Numbered from the stretch's first letter, positions 51,745-60,427 are shown. The stretch is 64,000 nucleotides of DNA from Methanococcus aeolicus Nankai-3 (GCF_000017185.1 NC_009635.1:498563-562562); one strand, 5' to 3'. Program-made: numbers and translations. The notes: generated by a model not told the origin, from the letters alone.

Positions 51745-52419
51745 TGCCTTAGTTATTTAATATTAAATCTGCTATCACCTGAATGAAATGAAGGTGAGCT
51801 ATAAAACTCGAAGAGTTTTATTCAATTTTTGGTGTAATATAAACTTCTACGAAAGAAACTTCTACGAAAGCGACTATAACGATTAATATTATTGAAATTA
51901 AAGCTAATTTTAAGAATTCTTTTGTATCTTCTTCCGTTAGTGGTTTTTCTTTTCGCTTGCTACGCAAGCGAGCAACGAAAACCAAAGATTTTCGTCTAAT
52001 TTATCCATTAAATATTGGATAACTTCATACGGTATTTTAAAACCTGCCACTGCTGATATAAGCATTGCTGGAATTTCAAATATGCCATGTGGAAGGATTA
52101 AACCAGCAATAAGTTTTAACGGTTCATTAGTTTGAAAAGTAGAACCAATTAAAACGCCAACATTAAAACCATTAAATATTAAGTTTATAAAAGTAGATAA
52201 ACCGAAGGTTATAGAACCTGCCAACATTAAAAAGATAACTTTTAAATTATTTATTAAAATTGTAGGAAATTTGAATTTTATATTTAACTTTTGATTTATT
52301 TCTTCTCCTTTGTAGTTTTTTGAAAAGTCGTTTATGAATAAGTCGTTTATGAATATAATGACTGAGATGAAACCTATTGAGAAGATTAGGATTGTTAGTA
52401 TCGATGGTAGTTTTTTCAT
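51745..52419 (-). pseudogene. SpoIIM/DUF95 gene, copy D, broken by palindromic insertions
   Basis: The first 140 or so residues are intact (SILTILIFSIGFISVIIFI, then ILPHGIFEIPAMLISAVAGFKIPYEVIQYLMDKLDE), but the frame then runs into inserted DNA and stops at 51937. Compared with copies A-C, about 45 bp including CGCTTGC-TAC-GCAAGCG and a second hairpin (near 51952-51994) has entered just before the KEKPITEED region. A second insert with ATAAAACTC-GAA-GAGTTTTAT lies at about 51779-51822, and a 15-bp stretch (AAACTTCTACGAAAG) is duplicated. The decayed C-terminal part is still readable in other frames. No peptide gene precedes this copy. Confidence 0.8.
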
Positions 52420-52443
52420 GGTTTCACAAATTATTGTAATTAA

Positions 52444-52638
52444 TTATAAGTTGTCATTAGTTCTAAAAAATTTAATAAAAAATATTGTTATCTTTAATAA
52501 AATCATAATAACTAATAATCCCATAATCAATGTTTTATAATGGGATTCTAAATTAAACATTAAAATAAGAAGAATTCCAAATAATATATACCAAATATGC
52601 CAATATAATTTACGATATGTTTTTTTATTGTTGTTCAT
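52444..52638 (-). CDS. Short membrane protein, remnant of cassette D
   Basis: From ATG 52638 about 64 residues with two hydrophobic helices (YWHIWYILFGILLILMFNL and LIMGLLVIMILLKITIFFI). The longer frame to 52680 would begin in the end of an IS remnant. It is half the size of the other cassette membrane proteins and stands before the broken SpoIIM copy D. Probably a decaying gene; expression is doubtful. Confidence 0.45.
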   Translation of the reverse strand: MNNNKKTYRKLYWHIWYILFGILLILMFNLESHYKTLIMGLLVIMILLKITIFFIKFFRTNDNL

Positions 52639-52667
52639 AGTTTTCCCCAATAAAGAAAAAATATATT

Positions 52668-53292
52668 TAGTATGGGTCAAAATATATATAACCTATACTA
52701 AATATAATATTATAAAAAAGACGATATTATGAAGGCTGAGGAAGTGGTAAATTGAACAAAAACCTAACGGTTTTTGTAGCTCTTCGCTCCTTCGGAAAGA
52801 TAGGATATAACAGTGAAGGAATGTTTAAAGGCTTTAAATTACATTTAGCAGTAGATAAGTTAGGAATACCATTAAGAATAGAATTTACCACAGGAAATAC
52901 TCATGATTATAAAGTAGCTGATAAATTATTAGTATGCACTAAGAAATCATGTGCAGATGCAGGCTATGATAAAAGATTTAAAAAAGTGATGGAATTATAC
53001 GAAAACGAACGGATAACTGCCCACAATTCAAGAAGATTAGTGGGGAAGAAAAATAAAAAGAAGCTTCCCAAATTGATATCTAAGAATTAGGGTTAAAATA
53101 GAACATACCAATTCCATATTAAAAAACAGATTTATGAATAAGTATTGGATTAATATCAAAGGTTATATTCTTAAAAAAGTATTCTGTCTCTGTGCAGTAG
53201 TTTCTGCACAGGTTTTAGCATTATATAACCTCATTATGTGGTTATCCTTATATGAAAGTCTTAGAGGTTAGAGTGTAATATGATCCATACTA
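52668..53292 (+). mobile_element. Degenerate IS element, DDE transposase (IS5/IS4-like)
   Basis: Imperfect inverted ends TAGTATGGGTCA (52668) and TGATCCATACTA (53281). The transposase reads from about 52729 but is broken: a stop soon after MKAEEVVN, then an insertion of a hairpin (ACAAAAACC-TAAC-GGTTTTTGT at 52757-52778). The best frame is 52752-53090, containing GMFKGFKLHLAVDKLGIPLRIEFTTGNTHDYKVADKLL and DAGYDKRFKKVMEL, typical of DDE transposases; the C-terminal part continues in other frames to about 53270. It is too short for an active element. It has landed just upstream of cassette D and may have removed its peptide gene. Confidence 0.75.
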
Positions 53293-53327
53293 TTAATTAT
53301 ATTTAAAAAATTATTTAGAATTGATAA

Positions 53328-53875
53328 TATGTTTAAAAAAATTATAATTTTAATAGGAATTTTTAGTTTATTTGGGAATGGTTTATGGTGAAATCTGGAA
53401 TGATATAAAATATCCTGAAAATAATTCCACCACCAAAGATACTAATGTGATATTTAATAAGATACTAATGTGATATTTAATAAGATACTAATGTGATATT
53501 TAATTTTCTAGAAGATTTTGAGAAAATAAATAAAATAAAAATTGAAATTCTTGCATATTATGTGGATAATACAAATAATAATATATCTTATGATAATGTT
53601 TATGTAGATAATGTAGAATTGTGGAAATTAATAAGTAAGGATAATGGAAATTCAACAACAATATTTAAGATTAATTACCACAAAGCAGAAAATATTTTGA
53701 ATGATAGATAATTAACCTAACAGTTGATAAAAATCCAACAAATGATAAAATTCAAATTAAATATATTAACTTAACAGTGGATTATACCTGACTCAAACAT
53801 CAAAACACCAATCCCAACTCCTGCAATAATTATCAGCATTTTAGCAATATCTATTATAATACTAAAAGATAGATA
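53328..53875 (+). pseudogene. Decayed secreted protein gene with 23-bp tandem repeats
   Basis: Starts with a signal-like stretch (FKKIIILIGIFSLFG), then frameshifts into GEIWNDIKYPENNSTTKDTN. Three copies of a 23-bp repeat beginning GATACTAATGTG (53438, 53461, 53484) shift the frame again. The next frame (53493-53711) reads FLEDFEKINKIKIEILAYYVDN and on to KINYHKAENILN. The end, up to 53875, encodes a Pro-rich stretch and a terminal hydrophobic helix (TPIPTPAIIISILAISIIIILKD), as in surface-anchored proteins. Not functional as it stands. Confidence 0.6.
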
Positions 53876-54199
53876 AGATGACCCATAAAATCTCTTCAAC
53901 ATACATTAGTGGATAATCTAACTCCTTTATATATCTCAATCTTAACGATGCAAGGTATCATTTACCTTTATCTTTAATTTAACATTTAACATATTGCCAT
54001 CCAAGAAACATATTTATCTTCTTTTAAATCCCCAATAATTTCCACCTGAATATCTTCAACATAGGGCTGGTTTTTCATAGCCTCTTCAATAGAGATTTTT
54101 CAAGTATTTCTTTATTTTTTAAACTTATAGGAGCTCCAACGAATTGATGAAACGGAGCTCCTAATGTAATACCACTTCAAAAACTGCCCTTTCCCTATC

Positions 54200-54812
54200 T
54201 GATAAATTTTTAAAGTAGCTATTAACGATTTGGAAATAAATCCATGTGACATTACCGTCTTAACCGATAGAGAGTTTAAAGACTTTGAAATAATAAAAAT
54301 TTTTGAACGATATGGTTGCAATTACATAAGTTTTATTCCGAAAAATATTAAGGTTAAATACTATCTCGAGTATGGATATAAAAAAGAGGGGGATTGGAAG
54401 TTCAATTACTTTATTGACTACAAAACTATTCCAAAATTAGTTATTGCAGAAGACGAGATAATTACAAACAACGAAAGAAAAAAGTATATTATACCTTTTT
54501 AACCAACATAGACTTCGAAAATTCAAAATCCTATATAAACATATAAAAAACGATGGAACATCGAAACAAGATTTAGAATGCTTAAAGATGTAATTATAAA
54601 AACGAATATCCTCTCTAAAAGCTAAGTTGTTCCTTTTTATGATTAGATGCGTTATTCATAATTTATGGATTAAAATACGAAATGAAAAAGAAAGTGAAAG
54701 TATGTCTCTAAAATTCCTCATCATCGAAGTGGGTAATCTATTAGCTAAATTTGATTATTTAAATGTAGTTATGAGTAATACTCAGTTGTGCATGTTTAAT
54801 GCATATTCGTAG
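54200..54812 (+). pseudogene. Second IS transposase remnant
   Basis: Frames at 54230-54502 (DITVLTDREFKDFEIIKIFERYGCNYISFIPKNIKVKYYL) and then IYKKRWNIETRFRMLKDV and a C-terminal part near 54635-54800 (YDMIRCVIHNLWI) together resemble a DDE transposase of a different type from the one at 52.7 kb. Several frameshifts and stops separate the parts. The stretch 53876-54200 to its left holds two GGAGCTCC copies and no gene that I can read. Confidence 0.6.
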
Positions 54813-54973
54813 ATACTGATATAAGCATATAGTTATATATTCATACATTTAAAATTATTTAAAATATATTAAAATTAATCAATATATCGGAAAGTTTAAA
54901 TATAATAATTTCTATTTAATATATTTGTAAATATCAAAAATAAAAATAAAAAATAATAAAAAAAGGTGAAATA

Positions 54974-55345
54974 ATGAAAGATTTGCCTGTAATTGGGAAA
55001 GACCCTTTGGGAAGGACAATAAAAGATTTTACAGTAATGCCTTGGTGGGGTGTAGATAGAAAAAGTATAGAATGGTACCCTAAAATAAACTACGATGTAT
55101 GCACAGGCTGTGGTATATGCTATATTACATGCGGAAACAGAGTAGTATTTGATTGGGACAAAGAAATGAAAAAACCTGTTGTTGCAAGACCATACAACTG
55201 TGTAGTTTCATGCACCACATGCGGTAATCTATGCCCTCATGATGCATTAATATTCCCAGATAGGGAATATATGCATGAAGTTATTATCAAAGAAAAAATT
55301 CTTAAAAAAGCTGCCAATAAATTAAAAGAACATGATTTAATATAA
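54974..55345 (+). CDS. Ferredoxin-type 4Fe-4S protein
   Basis: A 123-residue protein. The N-terminus has PVIGKDPLGRTIKDFTVMPWWGVDRKSIEWYP and is not a cluster domain. Cluster motifs are CTGCGICYITCGNRVVF and CVVSCTTCGNLCPHDALIF. The spacing is that of a two-cluster ferredoxin with an insertion between motifs. The start follows AAAGGTGAAATA. It lies 51 bp before the OsmC-like gene on the same strand. Partner unknown. Confidence 0.85.
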   Translation: MKDLPVIGKDPLGRTIKDFTVMPWWGVDRKSIEWYPKINYDVCTGCGICYITCGNRVVFDWDKEMKKPVVARPYNCVVSCTTCGNLCPHDALIFPDREYMHEVIIKEKILKKAANKLKEHDLI

Positions 55346-55395
55346 AATAATATAAATTCTTTTATTTTTTACAATATAAAATTTTGGTGAGTTCT

Positions 55396-55923
55396 ATGAA
55401 AGAAATGATGTGTGAGATGATGAAAAATATGAAACCTGAATTTATGATGGAAATGATGGATGAAATGATAGATTCAAATATGGCAGAAAATTTTGCACCT
55501 AAGATGATGCCTAAATGTCTAAATAATTTTTTATCAAAGATACCTGAAAAAGAAAGAGAGGAGTTAATAAAAAAAATCGTTGATATTATAACATCCAAAT
55601 ACTACGATGAAGGCATAAATTCAACCTTTGTAAAAGAATTTGAAACTGATGTAAATATCAAAGGATTAAAGGTAGCATCAAAAGGGGGAAAAGGTTCAGT
55701 GGGGGACAAAATTAATCCTATGGATTTATTTTTATCCGGATTATGCGGTTGCACAGCCATTGCAGTGGGGAGGACCTTGGAGGAGCTCAGTATTAAGGGA
55801 ACAGTTAAGGTAGATGGTTCTGTTAAAAAAAGTTTTGAAAAAGGATGTATTGAACAAATTACATTGAACATCCATGTAAAAATTGAAGATAGCAGTAAGT
55901 CAGAAGAGGAGCTCACCACATAA
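55396..55923 (+). CDS. OsmC-like protein with Met-rich N-terminal domain
   Basis: A 175-residue protein from ATG 55396, after GGTGAGTTCT. Residues 1-75 are Met-rich and helical (MKEMMCEMMKNMKPEFMMEM). The rest is an OsmC domain: FETDVNIKGLKVASKGGKGSVGDKINPMDLFLSGLCGCTAIAVGRTLEEL, with one reactive Cys. OsmC reduces organic hydroperoxides with two cysteines; here the protein ends at EEELTT before the usual second Cys, so it is either truncated or has another role. The Met-rich part could bind metal. Confidence 0.75.
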   Translation: MKEMMCEMMKNMKPEFMMEMMDEMIDSNMAENFAPKMMPKCLNNFLSKIPEKEREELIKKIVDIITSKYYDEGINSTFVKEFETDVNIKGLKVASKGGKGSVGDKINPMDLFLSGLCGCTAIAVGRTLEELSIKGTVKVDGSVKKSFEKGCIEQITLNIHVKIEDSSKSEEELTT

Positions 55924-56402
55924 TAATTCCATAATTATATGATTAAGTAATATTTTTAAATGACACAACCAATATTATTTATACCACTTCATATAAATGA
56001 TAATTTAAATTATCATAATCACAATTATCATAATAAAAAGTGATACTATGTTTGTAGATAGAGAGCATGAACTCACATCAATTGAAGAAAAATTAAACAG
56101 CAAATTGTTTTGAATTTACTTTAAATATATTTTTCTAAATTTATCTGCGATTGAGAAAAGATTATAATATATTCTAGATAAAAAGGGATTATAATTAATA
56201 TTCAGGTATGATTTTGATTTATAATTGCATAATTATATCATTGTAATTATCCAATCAATATGATTGAATTTTAGGAGCTATATAATTTAAAAAATGTATA
56301 ATTGTATATCATTTAGTTCATATTTTATGAAATAAAATTCAATAATAGAAAATTTTATATACTATATTATGAACAAATAATTATGTATATGGAGGTGAAA
56401 TC
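55924..56402. other. Intergenic region with palindrome and ATPase-gene remnant
   Basis: About 480 bp. A perfect 20-bp palindrome (ATGATAATTT with its mirror half) lies at 55997-56016. From ATG 56048 to TGA 56113 there is a 22-codon start of an archaeal AAA ATPase-like protein (FVDREHELTSIEEKLNSKL), the remainder being lost. The rest is A+T rich and holds the phosphatase promoter. Confidence 0.5.
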
Positions 56403-57923
56403 TTGAAAAAAGCAATAGGCATATTAGGTGTAATATTCACAATATTCATATTGCTGGCATCTCAGGCGAGTGCAGCAAAAAGTAATGCAGAATCAGCATC
56501 AGCATTTAAGTCAAATGGAGTTAAAAATGTAATAATCTTGATAGGGGATGGAATGGGATTCAGTCAGTTGAAACTAACTAAGCAGTGTTATGGTCATTTA
56601 AGTATGGAAGATATTCCATCCACAGGTTTTGAGCTCACCGACTCATTAAGTGGTGAGGTTACAGATTCAGCAGCAGCTGGAACAGCAATTGCCACAGGAT
56701 TTAAAACTTACAATGGGATGATTTCAACAATAAAAAAAGGCGAAATTAAAAATGTGACAACATTATTGGAATTGGCAGAACTATGCAATAAATCCACAGG
56801 ATTGGTATCAACAGCAAGAATTACCCATGCAACTCCTGCGGTATTTGCTTCCCATGTTGAAGATAGGGACATGGAAAAAGAAATATCTAAACAGCTAATA
56901 GAGCACAAAGTAAATGTAATGTTTGGTGGCGGTAAAAAAGAATTTGACAGCGATACCTTGAATATGGCAAAAAATTATGGATATAATATTGTTTATGATA
57001 AAAAAGGATTAGAATCAGCAAATGGAAATTATATATTGGGATTGTTCTCAGATAGTCATATACCTTATGTATTGGATAGAGATGAAAATACACCAGGATT
57101 ATTAGATATGACTAAAAAAGCAGTAGATTTATTAGAAAAAGACAATGATGGATTCTTTTTAATGATCGAAGCTGGAAGAATTGACCATGCAAGCCATGCC
57201 AATGATATTGCGTCAGTGGTGGCTGAAACAAAAGAATTTGATGATGTTGTAAATTACTGCTTAGATTATGCAAGGAAAAACAAAGATACTTTGGTTATTG
57301 TTCTTGCCGACCATGAAACTGGTGGACTGGCTGTGGGGACAGGATACGGTAATCCAGTGAATGAAGAAAAAATATTAAACATAAAAGCAAGCACCGACAA
57401 AATGGCAAAAGAAATAAAAAGCGGAAAGGACCCGAAAGAAGTTTTAAAAGAATACGCAGGAATAACATTAACCGATGATGAAGTTAAATTGATAAATGAT
57501 GCTAGGAGCTCCGATAACAAGTATGCCCTTGGAAATACCATAGCAGAAATCATTGATGAAAAGGTTGGAGTTGGATTTGTATCCCACAAACACACCGGAG
57601 CTCCTGTGCCATTAATGGTGTATGGAAAAGGTTCTGAGAATTTTAGGGGATTTTTACACCATGTAGATACAAGTAAGGAGACGGCAAAATTGATGTTGTT
57701 TGGAAATACCAACAAATACATAAAGAACTACGGCGTAAGCAGTTTAAAAGGAGATGCAAATGGTGATTTTGTAATCAACAAAGATGACGCATACGTTACA
57801 TTAATGTCCTATGTTGGGGAAGAAGTTGATACACAGAATGAAGAAAAATTAGATATGGATAATAATGGATTGATTGATTACATGGATGTTGCCATTATAA
57901 TGAATAAGGCGGAATCCTACTAA
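56403..57923 (+). CDS. phoA: Secreted alkaline phosphatase with C-terminal dockerin-like domain
   Basis: A 506-residue protein starting with TTG after GGAGGTGAAATC. Signal peptide at residues 1-24 (ILGVIFTIFILLASQASA). The phosphatase domain has LIGDGMGFSQL (metal Asp49), VTDSAAAGTA (nucleophile Ser89), EAGRIDHASHANDI and LADHETGGL. Residues about 447-506 are two calcium-loop repeats (GDANGDFVINKDDAYVTLMSY and LDMDNNGLIDYMDVAIIMNK), as in type I dockerins. It hydrolyses phosphomonoesters outside the cell; the dockerin would attach it to a cohesin-bearing surface protein. None is seen nearby. Confidence 0.92.
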   Translation: MKKAIGILGVIFTIFILLASQASAAKSNAESASAFKSNGVKNVIILIGDGMGFSQLKLTKQCYGHLSMEDIPSTGFELTDSLSGEVTDSAAAGTAIATGFKTYNGMISTIKKGEIKNVTTLLELAELCNKSTGLVSTARITHATPAVFASHVEDRDMEKEISKQLIEHKVNVMFGGGKKEFDSDTLNMAKNYGYNIVYDKKGLESANGNYILGLFSDSHIPYVLDRDENTPGLLDMTKKAVDLLEKDNDGFFLMIEAGRIDHASHANDIASVVAETKEFDDVVNYCLDYARKNKDTLVIVLADHETGGLAVGTGYGNPVNEEKILNIKASTDKMAKEIKSGKDPKEVLKEYAGITLTDDEVKLINDARSSDNKYALGNTIAEIIDEKVGVGFVSHKHTGAPVPLMVYGKGSENFRGFLHHVDTSKETAKLMLFGNTNKYIKNYGVSSLKGDANGDFVINKDDAYVTLMSYVGEEVDTQNEEKLDMDNNGLIDYMDVAIIMNKAESY

Positions 57924-57996
57924 GTAGTTTAAATTCAAACCATCTATTATTGTTATTATTTTATTTTTTCCTTGTATTTAAGAGATTTTGATTATT

Positions 57997-59115
57997 TTAG
58001 TTTATGGTTATATTGTATTTTGAAACCTCATCAAAATATCCCAAAATTGATAGATATCCATTATTGTTTTCATCATTTTGTACATATTTATCACCATAAT
58101 ATCTTTGATGAGGATAATTGGAGATACCATAATAATATATTTTAACCTTGAATTTTTCCCCATTATTTATGTTTTCAAGGTTTTTTACGCCGTACCCTAT
58201 CAATGTGTTGTTTTCATTGTAAAAATTTACTTTTATGTAGATTTGCGTATTATCATCTGCGATATTCTCTCCAATTAACTCCACATAAGGTCTTCCATTG
58301 TCTGACATTAGTTTTTGACTGATTATTTTAGTATCATTTTGATGACTAATCATAGGATAATAATCTATACCAAAAATAGGGAATAACTTGCATTTTGAAA
58401 TTGTGTAGTTGTTATACACCCAATCGTTGTTGTTGGTTTTAAACTTGAATGTCTCATTTGGTTCTATATTGTATAAATGAACCATATTTTGACCTATTAG
58501 TGTGTTATTTTTATCGTAGTATTTTATAAAAACATATCCATCAACAGATTTATTATTAGTATTTTCGCCTATAACTTCGATAATCTGGCTGTTGTTGTGT
58601 TTTAAAATATTGTATCTAATTTTAACAGGTACTCCGTGGTTTCCATTTTCATTGTAAAATAGCGTATCTTTATAACATTTTACCGATAAATTAACTGTTG
58701 ATACGGAATCAACATAGTTTGAAGGACATTTTATTTTTGCTTTAAATGTTTCGCCCGGATTTATATTATCAAATTTTTCTTTGAAACTACCTATTACATA
58801 GCCATCTGAATCATACAATTTGGCATAGATAACACAATTACCTGAGATATTTCCAATATTTTTACCAATTACCTCTATGTATGCGTTGTTGTGGTTATTA
58901 TTGTTGTTATTCCCCTTATCACCATTGTTTTCAAATATTAACTTATAATTAACTATCTGAATTAGGTTTTGCTCCTCCATCATATCTTCAAATGGTATTG
59001 CATTTCTAGGGTCATTGATGGAGCTCCATACAAAATAAATAGATGATGCTATTATGATTATCAGTACAATATTTATCAAAATCGATATACTTAGAAGTAT
59101 ATTTTTACCATTCAT
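57997..59115 (-). CDS. Membrane-anchored protein with three FxLYD-like repeats
   Basis: About 372 residues from ATG 59115 (MNGKNILLS). One N-terminal helix (LLSISILINIVLIIIIASSIYFVW) anchors it, with the rest outside. Three similar units follow: VIGKNIGNISGNCVIYAKLYDSDGYVIGSF, VIGENTNNKSVDGYVFIKYYDKNNTLIGQN and LIGENIADDNTQIYIKVNFYNENNTLIGYG, each with a later INPGETFKAKI-like end, as in FxLYD domains. A low-complexity Asn stretch is at about 75-82. Function unknown; surface structure is likely. Confidence 0.7.
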   Translation of the reverse strand: MNGKNILLSISILINIVLIIIIASSIYFVWSSINDPRNAIPFEDMMEEQNLIQIVNYKLIFENNGDKGNNNNNNHNNAYIEVIGKNIGNISGNCVIYAKLYDSDGYVIGSFKEKFDNINPGETFKAKIKCPSNYVDSVSTVNLSVKCYKDTLFYNENGNHGVPVKIRYNILKHNNSQIIEVIGENTNNKSVDGYVFIKYYDKNNTLIGQNMVHLYNIEPNETFKFKTNNNDWVYNNYTISKCKLFPIFGIDYYPMISHQNDTKIISQKLMSDNGRPYVELIGENIADDNTQIYIKVNFYNENNTLIGYGVKNLENINNGEKFKVKIYYYGISNYPHQRYYGDKYVQNDENNNGYLSILGYFDEVSKYNITIN

Positions 59116-59329
59116 ACATACATCCCTTTGCAAAATTATATTTAAATAAATTGAATATTTTATTATTTGATAATATCATATTGTAATTGATATATAAATA
59201 TGTTATTACTAAAAAAAGTAAATTGTTGAATATTAAAAATGTCTTTAATTAAAAATTTTAATAAAATGTATGAAAAATAAAAAAATAATATCAATCAATA
59301 AGTTGTTAATATTAAAAATAGAGATTAAA

Positions 59330-59575
59330 TATCTTTAACTTCATTCCAGCAATTTTTTACAACTTCAACAGAGTGTTTAAATGCATAAGTTCATCATCGC
59401 TTATTTTTATAGGAACTACTTCTTCTATTCCGTTTTTTCCAACTTTAATGGGAGCTCCACTACATACATCTTTTATTCCATTCATTTTTTTCATAGCCAC
59501 TTTCAAACAACGCCTTTTGAGTCATTACATTAACGGGATTTGTTAATATACACAATTTTGTGTCGCAGTCTTTTG
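59330..59575 (-). pseudogene. Malate/lactate dehydrogenase remnant with internal deletion
   Basis: Minus strand, upper part: CDTKLCILTNPVNVMTQKALFESGYEKN, matching the middle of an archaeal malate dehydrogenase. It then jumps to MNGIKDVCSGAPIKVGKNGIEEVVPIKISDDEL, the C-terminal part, with about 140 residues missing between. A further frameshift near 59377 breaks the last helix (HSVEVVKNCWNEVKD in another frame). The first 110 or so residues are also absent. Confidence 0.72.
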
Positions 59576-59748
59576 AGGTAATATAATATGGTATAGAATA
59601 TACCCATTAATAAAATAATAGATGCTAATCCAAAAAACAGTAAAAATGGCGTATTTCTATATTTTTTATGCGTTATATATTTTATAATGAGATAACTATC
59701 CGGAAATAAATAAATCATTAGATTGTTCATTAATGTGTTATTGTCCAT
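59530..59748 (-). CDS. Hypothetical small membrane protein
   Basis: A 72-residue frame with one clear helix (FLLFFGLASIILLMGIFYTILYYL) and a shorter hydrophobic part at the start (LMNNLMIYLFPDSYLIIKYI). It partly overlaps the malate dehydrogenase remnant. GGTTGTGTAA precedes the ATG. Whether it is expressed is uncertain. Confidence 0.35.
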   Translation of the reverse strand: MDNNTLMNNLMIYLFPDSYLIIKYITHKKYRNTPFLLFFGLASIILLMGIFYTILYYLKRLRHKIVYINKSR

Positions 59749-59759
59749 TTACACAACCT

Positions 59760-60400
59760 CGTAAAAATAAATATAAAAATAAATATAAAAATAAAATATT
59801 ATTTAAATTTATTATATTTTTTTGTGGTTTTATGGAGCTCCGTAATAATACTCCGTAATAATAATTTTATAATATATAAATATATAAATATATTTTACTT
59901 TTTTAAATACTCCTTTTTAATAGCAAAGTAAATCAAAAATAGAACACTAAAACGGTTAATATTAAACTATATCTATTTATTTCTATTATTAAAGCGTATA
60001 TCTCGGCATTAACACTATTTCATCATTCTAAGCTGTACGCCATGTCCGATAGCTAACCCTGCCGAGAATAATATACGAATTTTTGCTGTATTGTATTCAT
60101 ACTATGGGAATCTTCCCTATCTTACAACTCGCCCAAAAATTCATTTAAAAAAATCATATACCTTCAATTTCGAACCCGCTATCATAGCAAGGTTATCCAT
60201 AAGCTCCATGTAGGTCGGTTTATTGAAGATATATATTGTATGCTTTTAAACTATATATATCTTTTGAATTTTATAATAAATATAAAAAATATTTTAGGAG
60301 TTTTAGGAGCTCCCCCACATTTATAATCTCACTTTTATATAAATTAATTTAGGAAACGATATATAAAATAAACATGCATAATAATGCATGTCTAAAAAAT
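59760..60400. other. Gene-free region with an unexplained less A+T-rich segment
   Basis: About 640 bp. Two GGAGCTCC copies at 59834 and 60306. The part 60015-60225 is clearly richer in G+C than its surroundings and includes CTCGGCA and TGCCGAG arms (60018-60024 and 60076-60082) that could close a stem over about 51 nt. On the minus strand a stretch near 60140-60225 reads TYMELMDNLAMIAGSKLKVYDF, so a decayed gene is an alternative to an RNA. The pyk promoter should lie to its right. Confidence 0.4.
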
Positions 60401-60427
60401 ATTATTGCCACGAGGGGGAGGGAGAAA

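Noticed and set aside
60150-60225. tRNA-like GGGTTCGAAA on the minus strand
   Set aside because: The flanking bases do not form a T stem and no acceptor or anticodon stem can be drawn.
60374-60427. Longer N-terminus for pyruvate kinase
   Set aside because: No ribosome site before ATG 60374, while a purine-rich site directly precedes ATG 60428, and the extension is not kinase-like.
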